Positions 11,251-24,284 of a DNA stretch of 64,000 nt are shown one piece after another; position 1 is the stretch's first letter, and each line of letters starts with the position of its first letter. The notes under the pieces are model-generated. The model was given only the letters and a program-made list of their open reading frames with translations. It made no database searches and was not told where the DNA came from. The position numbers and the translations under genes were made by a program. Source of the DNA: Allacma fusca (taxonomy: Eukaryota > Arthropoda > Collembola > Symphypleona > Sminthuridae); contig OX359245.1 of the NCBI GenBank assembly GCA_947179485.1, positions 2,399,001 through 2,463,000 of the forward strand, given 5' to 3'.

Positions 11251-13197
11251 GCCACACACTGGCGTGCAAGGGCTGTTTGGTAATTTTGAGCAACGCCCTT
11301 GCTAAGCCGTTCCCATACGTGGCTCTAGTCTACAAGAGGTTTCTAGCGCCCGCCGCCCACACACTTGCTTGCAAGAGTTGTTTGGTAATTTTGAGCAAGG
11401 CCCTTTCAAAGCCGTTCCCATAAGTGGCTCTGGTCTACAAAATATTTCTAAAGCCAGCCGCCCACACACTGGCTTGCACGCGCTGTTTGGTAATTTTGAG
11501 CAAAGCCCTTGCAACGCAATTCCGATAAGTGGCTCTATTCTACAAAATATTTCTAAAGCCAGCCGCCCACATACTATCTTGCAAGCGCTGTTTGGTAATT
11601 TTGAGCAAGGCCCTTGCAAAGTCGCTCCCAAAAGTGGCTCTAGTGTACAAAATATTTCTAAAGCCAGCCGCCCACATACTATCTTGCAAGCGCTGTTTGG
11701 TAATTTGGAGCAAGGCCCTTGCAAAGTCGCTCCCAAAAGTGGCTCTAGTGTACAAAATATTTCTAGAGCCAGCCGGCCACACACTGGCTTGCAAGGGCTG
11801 TTTGGTAATTTTGAGCCAGGCCCTTGGAAAGCCGTTCCCATAAGTGGCTCTAGTCTACAACACTCTTCTAAAGCCAGCCGCCCACACACTGGCTTGCAAG
11901 GGCTGTTTGGTAATTTTGAGCAAGGCCATTGCAATGCCGTTCCAATAAGTGGCTCTGGTCTACAAGAGGTCTTAGAGCCAGCCGCCCACTCACTGGCTTG
12001 CAAGGGCTGTTTGGTAATTTTTGAGCAATGCCCTTGCAATGCCGTTCCCATACGTGGCTCTGGTCTACAAGAGGTCTTAGAGCCAGCTTTCCACACACTG
12101 GCTTACAAGGGCTGTTTGGTAATTTTGAGCAAAGCCCTTGCAACGCAATTCCGATAAGTGGCTCTATTCTACAAAATATTTCTAAAGCCAGCCGCCCACA
12201 TACTATCTTGCAAGCGCTGTTTGGTAATTTTGAGCAAGGCCCTTGCAAAGTCGCTCCCAAATGTGGCTCTAGTGTACAAAATATTTCTAGAGCCAGCCGG
12301 CCACATACTATCTTGCAAGGGCTGTTTGGTAATTTTGAGCAAAGCCCTTGCAAAGCCGCTCCCAAAAGTGGCTCTAGTCTACAAAACATTTCTAGAGCCA
12401 GCCGGCCACACACTGGCTTGCAAGGGCTGTTTGGTAATTTTGAGCCAGGCCCTTGGAAAGCCGTTCCCATGAGTGGCTCTAGTCTACAACACTCTTCTAA
12501 AGCCAGCCGCCCACACACTGGCTTGCAAGGGCTGTTTGGTAATTTTGAGCAAGGCCATTGCAATGCCGTTCCCATAAGTGGCTCTGGTCTACAAGAGGTC
12601 TTAGAGCCAGCCGCCCACACACTGGCTTGCAAGGGCTGTTTGGTAATTTTGAGCAAGGCCATTGCAATGCCGTTCCCATAAGTGGCTCTGGTCTACAAGA
12701 GGTCTTAGAGCCAGCCGCCCACTCACTGGCTTGCAAGGGCTGTTTGGTAATTTTGAGCAAGGCCCTTGCAATGCCGTTCCCATAAGTGGCTCTGGTCTAC
12801 AAGAGGTCTTAGAGCCAGCCGCCCACTCACTGGCTTGCAAGGGCTGTTTGGTAATTTTGAGCAAGGCCCTTGCAATGCCGTTCCCATAAGTGGCTCTGGT
12901 CTACAAGAGGTCTTAGAGCCAGCCGCCCACTCACTGGCTTGCAGGGGCTGTTTGGTAATTTTGAGCAAGGCCCTTGCAAAGCCGCTCCCACCAGTGGCTC
13001 TAGTGTACAAAATATTTCTAAAGCCAGCCGGCCACACACTGGCTTGCAAGGGTTGTTTGGTAATTTTGAGCAAGGCCCTTGCAAAGCCGTTCCGATTAGT
13101 CGCTCTATTCTACAAGAGGTTTTTAGAGCCAGCTTTCCACACACTGGCTTACAAGGGCTGTTTGGTAATTTTGAGCAAAGCACTTGCAATTTATTGA
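11251..13197. repeat. 104-bp satellite array, plus orientation (about 18-19 copies)
   Basis: Monomers repeat every 104 bp. Each holds a perfect inverted repeat TTGCAAGGGC ... GCCCTTGCAA around 'tgtttggtaattttgagcaag' (the best copies pair fully), plus GGCTCT ... AGAGCC and GCCAG ... CTGGC pairs. Variant monomers recur in order with an offset of about 629 bp (near 11529 and 12158), which is a six-monomer higher-order unit. Long open frames on both strands arise because 104 is not a multiple of 3 and the monomer has few stops; I do not regard them as genes. Confidence 0.93.
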
Positions 13198-13415
13198 TTT
13201 AAATTTCTAGAGCGACCCCACTGAACACTAATTTCTATGACAATAAAATTGCCAAAAATGCTGCTAGACCTACAATACAAACATAAACAATAAAATAATT
13301 CGCTGTTCAGTAAAGTCAAATTATCTCTATTGTAACACCAGAAACGACAAATCTGACATTCGAAAGCACTCAATTCAAAGAGCCCTACGCGTGATGTACA
13401 CATCATTACGGCTCC

Positions 13416-16400
13416 ATGAATTACGACGAAATCTATCTTGAACCTGCAAGTATGAAGCCGAAAAAACGCGTGCCAAGACCGGAAGAATGGACTCGTAACC
13501 GTGCTAAAAAGGCTCGGACCGCAGGTAAAAACATCTTGTTTCAACGCCACTCGAAAATTAAGAAACGTTCGTTATAAGGTTTATTAGTAGTTACCAAACA
13601 GCCCTCTCAAGCCAGTGTGTATGTGGCTGGCTATTGATATTTATTCTAGATTAGAGCCATTTCCTGATACGTGTTTATTTAAACCCATTGGTGTACATTT
13701 TAGTTTCGCTCACCCTCACCTCGCATACGTCGTATATGCAAGGGAAGACTCAAAATTTCCACAAAGTCCTTGCAAGCCTGTGTGTGAGCGGCTGGATATA
13801 GAAACGTCCTATAAACTGAAACCATGTACAGTCGACTCTCCTTATAGCGTCTCTCCTTATAGAGTCACTCTCCCTATAAAGTCATCCTGGGTTCCTCCCA
13901 AGCTAAATTATATGATAATTTCTACCTTTATAGCGTCACTCGTTATAACGTCAGTTCCTTTATAAAGTCGCCTTTTGGGTAGCCGTAGGGTGAAAAGCGT
14001 ACCCTTGTAACGTCATGTTGACGTTACAACGCGTCAAACCTAGCTAAATAACATGCAGGTACTAAAATTTTGAAACTATTTTTATTCTTCAGTTTCACTA
14101 TAATTCCATTGGCTTATACATAATGTCGCGACGTTATAAAAGACTGGAAGGAACGTGTTACTGTAAATATATGCAAGCGTGGTTAACGGCATTGATTAAG
14201 CCCCATCCACGAAAATCCACATTTCCAAGCTTTTGGATTTATTTTCGCATCCAGTAAAGAACTGACATTCATAGTTTTAACAGAATTTATTACAATTTTC
14301 ACTGTTTGAAAACTTTTGCAAATGTTCTGAGAAGTGTCTTTTTGAGATTCGGAAAACACTTTATTCAATCCTGACCTTTGTTTTTGGAGGTGTTTGTTCC
14401 GTGAGAAATTTCGACAAATATTATAATTTATTTATTAATATTAATAATGTTTGTTCTCATTCTACACAGACATATAGTATGTGCTACTTAAATGAAACGA
14501 GACTCCAATTTAGCTAAAAACGAAAAATTTGCAATTAAACCGTTATTTATATGATGTGCCTCTATAACGTCGCTCTCTTATAACGTCACTTTTTGGGAGA
14601 TTTATTGATGTCGTTATAAAGAGAGTCGACTGTAGGGGAACAATTTTGCAAGGAACTTGCTCAAAATTACAAAAGAGCCCTTGCAAGCCAGTATATGAGC
14701 AGCTGGCTCTAGAAACTTCTTGTAGATTAGAGTCATTTAAGGAATCGGCTTTGAAAGGGACTTGATCAAAATTACCAAGCAGCCCTTGCAAGGCAGTGTG
14801 TGCCCAGTTTGAGCTATTTGGGGTATCGGGATACACCCGGGAATAAGGTTTGGGCTCGGGTTCGATTTGGGTGTCTATTGATGTCCCCAAATACTTTGGG
14901 ACCAGGTTCAGGAACATTCTCAGCAGACTCAGGATTTCGGGACCCGGACTTTGTTTGTGAACGGGTTAAATCTTGATGAAGGAATTTGTGTTCTCGTCGG
15001 GTACCGAGAACATCTTAGTTCCCCTACCCATTACACGCTTCACGTTCCCAGGGACTAAGTATCAATCTAGCGGAGAAAAAATGAAAACTATGAATGGCGT
15101 ACCTCTTTAAAGTGCCGAGATAATAATTTCTTGTTGCAACTTACGTTGTTTCACATATTGTCAGTTCGGATCGCGTAGTAGTGGCTTCCGCCTACTCTGA
15201 CTTGCAGGATGAAAGTTATGGCAAAACTTATAGTCGGAATCATTAAAGCAGTCTTCCTGCAGCTTTTTCGGCAACGCTTACCAAATTTGTATTTTGACGA
15301 AATGTTTTAATAGTGTCTAAATCTATTGTTGCGTGGTACGCATGTATGAGTATTGCTAAATTGACAAAAATGTGAAGAAAAATATTTGTTTACACTAACT
15401 ACATTGGTCCCGGGAACAAGTCCGGGTTCAAGGGATTCGGAATCGGGAGCAAAGTTTATCTGATTTCGAGTTCGGGATCGAGTTTGAGATCAACGATTCA
15501 AGCATATTTAATATCTGGGTTTTTGTGCACCCGATACCAGTATTTCGGGATCGGGTTCGGAAATGGGATCAAACCTATATATATATAAACTCAAATAATA
15601 CTGTTCCTGCATTCGGCAGTATATAAAATGAAAACTATATGTACAAAACACGGTCAATAATTATTTTATTTTGCATTTTAATAGCAGCTCTGAAAACAAT
15701 TCTTTGAATTACAGGGAATGAATACCTTAATGAAGAGGGTGACGTGGTAGTTCAAGCTACAAGGATGAGAGATGTGGATTGTCTGTGTGGTTGTTCCCAG
15801 AAACTCACAGATGAAGAGAAAGAATACGTTTATGAAAGCTTTCGGTTAAAACAATCTCATGAAATCCAAAACGAATATTTGCGAGGCTGCACAATTGTTT
15901 CCGGAACAAGAACTGTTCGAGGAAAAGTCGAACGTGTTTTTGTACACATGTTACGCTTTGATCTAAAGACCATACGTGTTTGCCAAAAATACTTCTTGGC
16001 AGTGCATGGGATTAAGCGAAGCCGCCTTCGTACAAAAGTAATCAGATAATGTTCAGAAGTCTAAAATTGAGATGCCACTCATTATTCAATTTTATTTATT
16101 CCACATATATAACTAAATTATAACGCAGCAACCGAGAGGAATTTCATATTACTGCTAGTATTCCTCGGAATCGACTGTGGAAGCTGCAATAAACGAATGC
16201 TAAGTAGTATTATGTCAAGACTACGTTGAATTCCCAAGAGAGTTGCTTAACATTACTCCACAGGCCTTGTATGCCAGGGCTTGGAAGTATGGATTTACAA
16301 CACACAGAAAGTGATGGTTTTAGAAGTCCCTTGCAAGCCAGTGCGTGGATGCCTGGCTTTAGAAACCTCTTGTAGACAAGAGCCACTTACGGGAACGGCT

Positions 16401-19400
16401 TTGCAAGGGCCTTGCTCAAAATTACCAAACAGTCCTTGCAAGCCAGTGTGTGGGCGGCTCGCTTTAGAAAAATTTTGTAGACTAGAGCCAAGTATGGAAA
16501 CGGCTTTGCAAGGGCCTTGCTCAAAATTACCAAACAGCCCTTGCAAGCCAGTGTGTGGGCGGCTGGCTTTAGAAATGTTTTGTAGACTAGAGCCAAGTAT
16601 GGGAACGGCTTTGCAAGGGCCTTGCTCAAAATTACCAAACAGCCCTTGCAAGCCAGTGTGTGTGCGGCTGGCTCTAGAAACCTCTTGTAGACTAGAGCCA
16701 TTTATGGGAACGGCTTTGCAAGGGCCTTGCTCAAAATTACCAAACAGCCCTTGCAAGCCAGTGTGTGGGCGGCTGGCTTTAGAAAAATTTTGTAGACTAG
16801 AGCCAAGTATGGGAACGGCTTTGCAAGGGCCTTGCTCAAAATTACCAAACAGCCCTTGCAAGCCAGTGTGTGTGCGGCTGGCTCTAGAAACCTCTTGTAG
16901 ACTAGAGCCATTTATGGGAACGGCTTTGCAAGGGCCTTGCTCAAAATTACCAAGCAGCCCCATCTAGTCAGTGTGTGTGCGGCTGGCTTTAGAACAATTT
17001 TGTAGACCAGAGCCACTTATGGGAACGGCTTTGCAAGGGCCTTGCTCAAAATTACCAAGCAGCCCCATCTAGTCAGTGTGTGGGCGGCTGACTCTAAAAA
17101 TATTTTTTAGATTAGAGCCATTTAGGGGAACAGCTTTGCAAGGGCCTTGCTGAAAATTACCAAGGAACCCTCGGAAGCGAGTCTGTGGGCGGCTTGCTGT
17201 GTAGTTATTATACACTGGAGGCGTTTAACAAAACGACTGTACAAGTTCCATACTCAAAAATTAAGAGCAGTCTTGGGATTCCGGTTTGTGATTGGCTGAA
17301 TCTAGAAAGCTATTCTATATTAGTGAGCTTTCACAGCATGACTTTGCCAGTAACTTGATCTATATAACTAAAGCTGCCAGATTCCTGCTATTAGGAAGGC
17401 AGTTTACTGAAATAACATGAGATCTACTAAGTCTACTATTTGACTTCAAGCTTCTTAACTATACTTTTTTATATTTTCCTAAAATAATAATAAATTGTAA
17501 AATTAATCTGTGCTTAGAAATGTGAGCACGATGAAACCACACTTATCCGAAAATTTCGTACCTGTAAATTGTCGAATCACTATCGTCTGTCTATGCAAAC
17601 GTAGAACTTTCAGTTGAACTCAAAATATGTTCATTGTTTTATTTCTGCAGCATATCTACAATAATATGAAGTAGTAGAAATCATAAAATGAAAATGAAAT
17701 GGATATCCATGTATTCTATCCATTAGCACTGGATAGTTGTTGCTTTTGTTTAAATGTTAGCATTTCGTGTGCTATTATTTGCCTTGATAGAACTAAAATA
17801 GGGAGAGACTGTACTTGCAACGATGAATTACAAAAAAATTACCAGAAGTAATTTCGCATTACAGAGTCTACGGCAGTCATAGTTGAGCATTTCATTTCGC
17901 TTTCTTGTAAAATTCTTTCGACATTCGTTTCTTATAGATTGTCTTGCTGGAAATGTTTTTGTCAATGCAAACAGGGTTCTGTGCATTCTTTGATTAACTT
18001 AGGCTGTTTGCGTATTCACTATTATCAACAAATTGTGAACAGGAGATTTCACAGATTTCCTTATAAGTTCTAGAAGCAAAGACAGCTGTAGTAATTAATC
18101 AATTTAAAGTTATTCTGGAATTTACCTATAAATGATTTTATGATATGCTACTTAGTGATACAAATGTGCTGAAACAAATTTATATCTTAAGTAGTATTTT
18201 ATCTCATAGTATTTTTATCTCATATAAATGAGTTACTAATATTAAAATCCGGCAGAAGTACTTGCGAATAAGCAATATACCGTAGTTATTTTCGGAGGAC
18301 GGTTGTTTATTTGTTTAAATTGTAATAATTGCGTAAGTATTAAATTTTGTCAAAAAATAAGATACATTTTGAATATGTGGATCTGGAAGCTTTATATATA
18401 ACCAAACTCCCCTAGCTAGCTTGCATAGCCGACCTGCACGCAATAGGTATTCTAGATTAAATCCGTTTCAGGGAATGAATTCGCAAGTGCCTTCCTTAAA
18501 ATTACCAAACAGCCTTAGCAAACCAGTGTGTGGGCGGCTGGATTATTATTATTTAAGATTATTGAAGTTTCAGAGAATGGCTTTGCCAGGTCCTTCACTA
18601 AGAGCACCAATCACTCTTTACAAGCTAGTGTGTATGAGACTTGCTGTTGGAAACTATTCTAATTTACTTTGGTTACATGTAATGGTTTACATGCAAATGA
18701 GCAAGCAGCTCTTGCTAGCCAATGTGTGGACTTTTTCACTATTTTTTCTGAACTGAAACCCGCTTGTATCATGTTTTCTGATTGTAAATTAATATTTTAA
18801 ATTTTGGTCCATGGTTATTTAGCACACATACTCGACAAAAGCTGTATTAAAATCATTCTGAGATGATGGTTGTTATTAACGATTAACTAAATTTAAACCA
18901 TTTTAGATTTATTACAGTAGTACATTTTTTGTTCTTAGGTTTTGAGGCAGGAGGAATGTATTGAAGATAGAAGGGGGAAACATCCTAATCACAATGTAGT
19001 GACGCCTGATGGGGCACGCGACTCTATGCGCATATTTTTGTCTTCTCTTAATGCACGTGCCTCACACTACTCACTAACAAGCAATCCCAATAGATTGTAC
19101 CTTGACGCTGATTTATCAATCACGAGTTTGCACAAACAGTTTTTGCAGCTATTTCCTGATTTCAATGCTGAAAACGCGAAGCTGAATGTTTTCCGAAAAA
19201 TTTTCAACACTGAGTTCAATCTGAAATTTGGTGATCCCAGAACCGATAAGTGCTCCACATGCGAATTGTTGGTAACTAAAATAAAAACTATACAGTTGAA
19301 TGATCCAGGCAACATCAATGCCATCGAGGAGCTTACAACGGAGCACGTGTTCCACTTGGAGAACTCCAAGATGTTCTATGAAGATTACCACAATGTTTCT

Positions 19401-20431
19401 GACCTTCCTGACGACCATTTTGCCTTGTGTTTTGATTACCAAAAGAACACACCGCTTCCCATGACAAATGTTAATAAAGAGTACTACATAAGTCAATTAT
19501 GGATTTGCAATCTGGGCATAAAGAACATGAAGACAGGAGTGACTAAAATGTTTCTTTATAGCGAGCATTTCGCTCAAAAAGGTATATATATATATATATA
19601 TAGCTGTAATAACATTTGAAACTTGCTGGCATTAATGATGATATTATAATATAATATCTATGAAACAAAATTTGCTTTTCAGGGGCAAATGAGGTTGTAA
19701 CCTGCCTAACATGGTATATTCAGAATGTGGTTCCACAAGACGTTACTACTTTACATGTGTTTTGTGACAACACTTTCGGACAAAACAAGAATAGATTTGT
19801 TTTGGCGGCTTTGCAAAACTTAGCTAATAATCGCTTTGATAAGGTTTACCTTAAATTTCCTATTCCTGGGCATTCTAGAATGCCGATTGATGCTGACTTT
19901 GGACGCATTGCACTGAGCGCAAAGAAATATGAGTCTGTGCTGTATCCCAGTGATGTTCGGAGGATAATAGAGTTGGCACAAATTCAAAACCCATTTGAAA
20001 TTGTTTATGTTAACAATAATCTCACTGATGATCTGTGTAATGACGGTACTACTGTATTGGATGTGAAAGACTTTAAAACTTCACTAGATAGTTTGTTTCA
20101 GCCGTCACGCCGTGCAAATTTAAATTTGCTAACAGTACGGGAAGTCGAATTCACTACACATCTAAAGCCAGTCATAAATTACACTGGCAGGTTTCCAGAA
20201 GCCAAGAGGGAAATTGATTTGTTCTTTGAAAATGTTACATCTGAAGTATTGAAAAACAAAATTATGAGTGCTCCTTCAGCCTATGATGATTTCTTGCCTA
20301 TACCAATAGCAAAGTTGAAGAATATAGAAGAACTGACAAAGTACGTTGTTCAAAAGCCTGGTCTTGAATTCTACAAAACTATTTATGCAGTTGTTGGAGA
20401 CCAGAGAAAATACCTTCATGTGGAGTGGTAA
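13416..20431 (+). CDS. DUF7869-like transposase, four exons, about 607 aa
   Basis: Exons are 13416-13524, 15715-16037, 18939-19581 and 19683-20431, all with GT/AG borders and compatible phases; the sum is 1824 nt, or 608 codons with the stop. Exon 1 gives a basic stretch with P-x-x-W-x-R-N-R-A-K-K followed across the junction by G-N-E-Y. Exon 2 has a C-x-C-x-x-C cluster. Exon 3 has I-F-N-T-E-F-N-L and a C-x-x-C knuckle, then F-D-Y-Q. Exon 4 has C-D-N-x-F-G-Q-N-K-N and G-H-S-R-M-P-I-D-A-D-F-G. These are hallmarks, as I remember them, of a widespread animal family (DUF7869); the three aspartates form a plausible DDE/D catalytic triad. A second ATG lies at 13452. Introns 1 and 2 carry the satellite and a Tigger-like MITE. 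A (TA)n tract follows the exon 3 donor. Confidence 0.78.
13600..13826. repeat. Degenerate 104-bp satellite pieces, minus orientation
   Basis: Pieces such as 'ccttgcaagcctgtgtgtgagcggctggat' near 13770 and 'cagccctctcaagccagtgtgt' near 13600 are diverged monomers. The last monomer is cut at 13828 by the Tigger-like element and resumes at 14633. Confidence 0.65.
13829..14632. mobile_element. pogo/Tigger-like MITE nested in a satellite monomer
   Basis: The ends CAGTCGACTCTC and GAGAGTCGACTG are inverted repeats flanked by TA on both sides (13827-13828 and 14633-14634). The interior has many 'ttataacgtcac' motifs in both orientations. Target and ends fit the Tc1/mariner pogo-Tigger group. Its flanks read as one interrupted 104-bp monomer. 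A truncated relative is at 565-767. Confidence 0.78.
14633..14805. repeat. 104-bp satellite pieces, minus orientation
   Basis: About one and a half diverged monomers ('ccttgcaagccagtatatgagcagctggctctagaaac') follow the Tigger-like element. Confidence 0.75.
14815..15560. repeat. Motif-rich repeat (GGGATCGGGTTCGG)
   Basis: Both margins are rich in 'tcgggttcgg', 'tatcggg' and their complements, around a unique AT-rich middle. It lies in intron 1 of the transposase. Ends and target duplication were not resolved. Confidence 0.45.
16328..17195. repeat. 104-bp satellite array, minus orientation, in intron 2
   Basis: About eight monomers of the 11251-13197 satellite lie in the opposite orientation. 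Monomers with 'ccaagtatggg' and 'ccatttatggg' tend to alternate, suggesting a two-monomer higher-order unit. The array sits wholly inside intron 2 of the transposase (16038-18938). Open frames on both strands are by-products of the repeat. Confidence 0.92.
18410..18735. repeat. Degenerate 104-bp satellite, minus orientation
   Basis: About three strongly diverged monomers ('accaaacagccttagcaaaccagtgtgtgggcggctgg' and similar) lie near the 3' end of intron 2. Divergence is far higher than in the main arrays, so this is an older piece. Confidence 0.75.
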
Positions 20432-21834
20432 TTAGTGTAAAAAATTTGTTTTGAAGTTTTTAATGGCTTAGCATTGAAAATGTTATTATGTATTTGGTGT
20501 TAATACGTTTCGATTAACTCGACTTCTGTAAAGCCTTTTGTTTATGGAAAATGTCTGTAAAATTAATTTCATCGTTACAATATTATTTTATATATTGGTC
20601 GTGTCATTAATAGTCTTGAAATTTCATTAATATCTAAATATTTACCAGAATGACGCTATACAAATTTACTATTCTTTAAAATGCTCTTTGGAGACAAGCT
20701 AATGTTCTGCACCATGTAGTATAAATGATAGCTATGAAGTGTAAGCGGCTGGAAAATTCTGGTTAATGTACATTGGTCGTGTGAGCTTCAGATTAACTCA
20801 ATCATTGTTTTGACGTTATTCATAAATATTTTTCATGAAGGATCTGAAGAGCGCATATACAGGTGATTTGTTTTGTTACGAACTATTAAAGCATCTTTAA
20901 ATAGTGAAAACGGTTGAAAATATTTTTTGCAAAAGTATGTTACATTGCTAATGAATGTCATGATTACGTGTGTTTGAATAAAGTCGTAAAAGATTCATTA
21001 CATTTTTATTATATCCTGTTAAATGCACTGAATAGTTAAAAGTTCTTACTTATTGTTTTATAAGTGTGTTTACTCAAGTAGTTATTTGTTACACCTGTTC
21101 TGAATCTAACAAGAAGTTCAAGAGCAATTCAGCATTTCCTGTAAGTAAAATGTTTGCTGATATGAAACTTGATGACCCATACCAAACTCATGTAATCTTG
21201 TAAATCGCTATTACATGAGTATAACAAGCAAAATTAACGACGAAATGTATTGATAAAAATAACTTTAGTGCTGAGTACATTCCCCAGATGTGTGCAACAC
21301 TAATGTGCAGAGGTCAAATGTATAATAGCTAACCTCCTAATTATGAAAAATAGTCAATTAGATTATTGTTTACTTTCATTTTCCAACACAATCAAGTGCC
21401 GAAATCTTGCACAATTGCTTGCTGTGGTAGCCCAAAATTTTCTCGAATCTGTGCAAGGGAAGCAGTTGCACTCATATTGTTGTAGTACGTTTGTTATTAA
21501 GAATGAGGCAGCAATCAGAAAATCTAGAAAATAATCTAGTAGATCTGGTGGTTTACTCCTTGTGATCCCGTTCATTGTCTTGGCTATTTTCACTCGTGCC
21601 CGCCATCCCACAATCTCGTTGATCACTCCATTTATAATCTTCCTTTCTATAAGCTTCCCATTGGTCCCGCGTTTTATTCACACTGTTGCCAGCAGTTCCA
21701 AAACTATTTAGAAATTTTAAGGTAAAGATTATTATTCCTGTGATGCTAAGTTTATCCTACTTTCAGTGTGTCTTCATAATATTGTCAGCTGTAATAACTG
21801 CGGACGAGATTTCTAGCATTGTTTATTCATTTAC
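20432..21834. other. 3' flank of the transposase gene, no further gene seen
   Basis: It is AT-rich with short open frames only. I recognise no domain and no paralogue within the window. Confidence 0.45.
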
Positions 21835-22075
21835 AAAAAAATACTTGAATATTCAAGTTCAAGTATACAAGCTCACGTTCAAGTCACGTCCAACTTGAAT
21901 GTCAATATATTATCAAGTTCAAGTTCTATAAAATGAACTTGAGAATCGTGCACTTGAATACTCAAGTTGCTTGAGAGACTTGAATAATACATTGCGAATA
22001 CATTGTTTAGACATTTTTTCAAACTCAAGTCAAGTTGTTTAAAATAACTTGACTTGATCACAGCTCTAAGCACAA
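21835..22075. repeat. Motif-rich repeat (CAAGTT / AACTTG)
   Basis: It is dense in 'caagttcaag' and 'aacttgagaa' in both orientations, like a motif-array MITE. Ends were not resolved. Confidence 0.45.
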
Positions 22076-22289
22076 CTAATGTTATACACAGCACTATCTA
22101 CCGAGTGATTCTTTGTTGAAAGTTTGAATACATTTCATGCATACACCCATAAAATATTTGATTCTCCCAGTTTACCACAAATTTAGTTTCGAATTTTCTC
22201 ATCCCCTCAAAACACAATCAAATATTGACGTACTATTGCAAATGTAGAACTATTATACATTCTACTATTCCTACAATCTATTTTGTGAT

Positions 22290-23090
22290 TATAATTAAGG
22301 CAACTCAATGCAATAGTACATGCATTGAGTTGTCCCGAACTCGGACTCGAAACATTTGAGTCCGGAAATTATTTTGTACTCAAAACCGAGACCATTAAAA
22401 AATGTATACCCTAAACCGACTCTAACTCGAACGGAAACCAGACACAAAATGTACGTATTTTTTGTGAAAGTAAAATAATGCTGCAATCCCTGGACCGGTG
22501 TTTAATTTCATTATAATTCGGTACCATGGGCCAAACTTCTATTTTTTCTTCAATAAACTTGTTAGTTGCCGACTTTAACTACGATATTAAAAGCAGTAAC
22601 GTCCATATTGTATCTTCTTGTGTAGCACACATTCGGAGTTAAAATGTTGGAGCCAAACGAAAAAGCACGCAAGATAGATAGGAACCCCATTGCCAGGAAT
22701 GACCTAGAAATCACGCGGCATCCTTGCTACATTAGGGTACTTAGATTCCTGTGCTAACAAAATTCAGGTATGAGTAGTGTTATGTGATGTACTTGCAGTG
22801 TAAGGAGACTGTCTATTGGTTGTTCTGATGTTTTGCACGAAAATTGCATATTTTTTAGTAAATCGGGCTAGATAGGTTTGACGATTGTTCAGGTAACACA
22901 AATCAGTTTATTCCAGCACAAGTTTTTACTTTCGAGTTTTGGTACGGACTGGTAGATTTTTCAAACTCGACCCGAATTTTTCGGGTCGAAAACGTGATAC
23001 CCGAAACCGGCTCGAAAGTAAACGGTAAAAAAGATTAGATTCGAACTCGACTCGAACCCGAAACCCCGAACAGAAACACTAATATAAACT
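22290..23090. repeat. Motif-rich repeat (ACTCGAACCCG) with a 12-bp hairpin at its left side
   Basis: Both sides are rich in 'aactcgactcgaacccga' type motifs with a unique middle. A perfect 12-bp inverted repeat, CAACTCAATGCA, with an 8-nt loop lies at 22301-22332. Target duplication was not found. Confidence 0.45.
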
Positions 23091-24284
23091 GCTATACAAA
23101 TATAGTCGAAAGGCCGAAGAGACAAAATGGCAGCGACAACATGAATCCAATTTGTCCAATGAAATAGTGACGCGAAAATTTAAAAAAACTTTTGATCTCA
23201 CTTTGTTTTTCCTTGATGGAATCATCTGAAACCCTCAAGCATCACGACTAATCGTCTTATGTCAGTTTTTAAACAATACTTCCGAAAATCACACACACAT
23301 TATATCAATGGGATAGAAAATCTAAGAAAATCCAGTTTTCAAAAGTCTTTCGAAAAACTAATAAGTTTTGTGTTTCTCTTTTTGTTTTAAGTTTTGCGCG
23401 CTGAAAATATGTAAATTGCCCTTCAAGTTAAAGTCATGTCAGCCGAAATTTTAAAATCTTAGTCATCATCATTAAAATCATCATTTTTTTGGCCCACATG
23501 GCGCCAAGAAGGAATCATACGAGACCTGAACCCACAGGACTAATTATTGTGTTTTGCCGAAGTTTTTGAATAAATTTAAACGATTTAAATCGATTAAATG
23601 GTGCTCAAAATTTTGAAAAAATAGATTTTGGAGCGTCCTATGACTCGATGCCAGCTTTTGACTGAGATGAGGAGCGCTGATTTCTCATTCAAAGCTATTT
23701 ACTTGCTCTACTAGCTAAAATAACGCCAATCATAATTTCGAAATCCCCAATTATTGGATCGAAATTTCAGCATTATTTTCCGTCAAAAAGTAATCATCTG
23801 AAAATTCGCCGTCAGACCTCAAGACAAATGGCCTTACGATAAAGTTCCTGAATAAATTTTAAAAAATACTAATTTATGTTCATTAGTGTCCAAAATTAAA
23901 AAATAATTTTTTGGGGGCTAATATGAAAATTTGACCATACATATCGGCTAGGATGTCGCTTATCGGTCAGTGATATCTCATGAAAAATATTAGTCGTAAT
24001 TTGGACAGGGAACTTAAACTTATCGATTTTTTTGGAACATTTCAGAATTTGTGAAAACAAAAACTGACTCAGGCAGGGGTACTTGAAGCAGCAGACTTGA
24101 ACATAACCCCCCTCAATTCCGGCTTAATAATTATTTCATTTTAATCTGTTAGTAAACCCCAATTACTTGCATGACTACGAATCAATTCCTAATCGTAAAC
24201 CGATGCTAGATAAATTATTTGATCAATCTTACCCACCAAATTCCCTGCTGTTCCCTGCAAAACTTTCTCTCATTTTAGGCGTAA
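23091..24284. other. Stretch inside the giant element with no gene seen
   Basis: AT-rich sequence with no long open frame, no recognised motif and no splice-supported exon. Confidence 0.45.

Noticed and set aside
11302-12662. Long open frames (over 260 codons) on both strands
   Set aside because: They arise from a 104-bp tandem repeat with few stops; the same peptide blocks recur in all frames because the period is not a multiple of 3. No start context, splice or independent support.
13191-13550. Minus-strand 119-codon frame
   Set aside because: It overlaps exon 1 of the plus-strand transposase, whose splice phases close perfectly.
16281-16967. Open frame of 228 codons and its minus-strand mirror
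   Set aside because: Same satellite in reverse orientation, inside a transposase intron.
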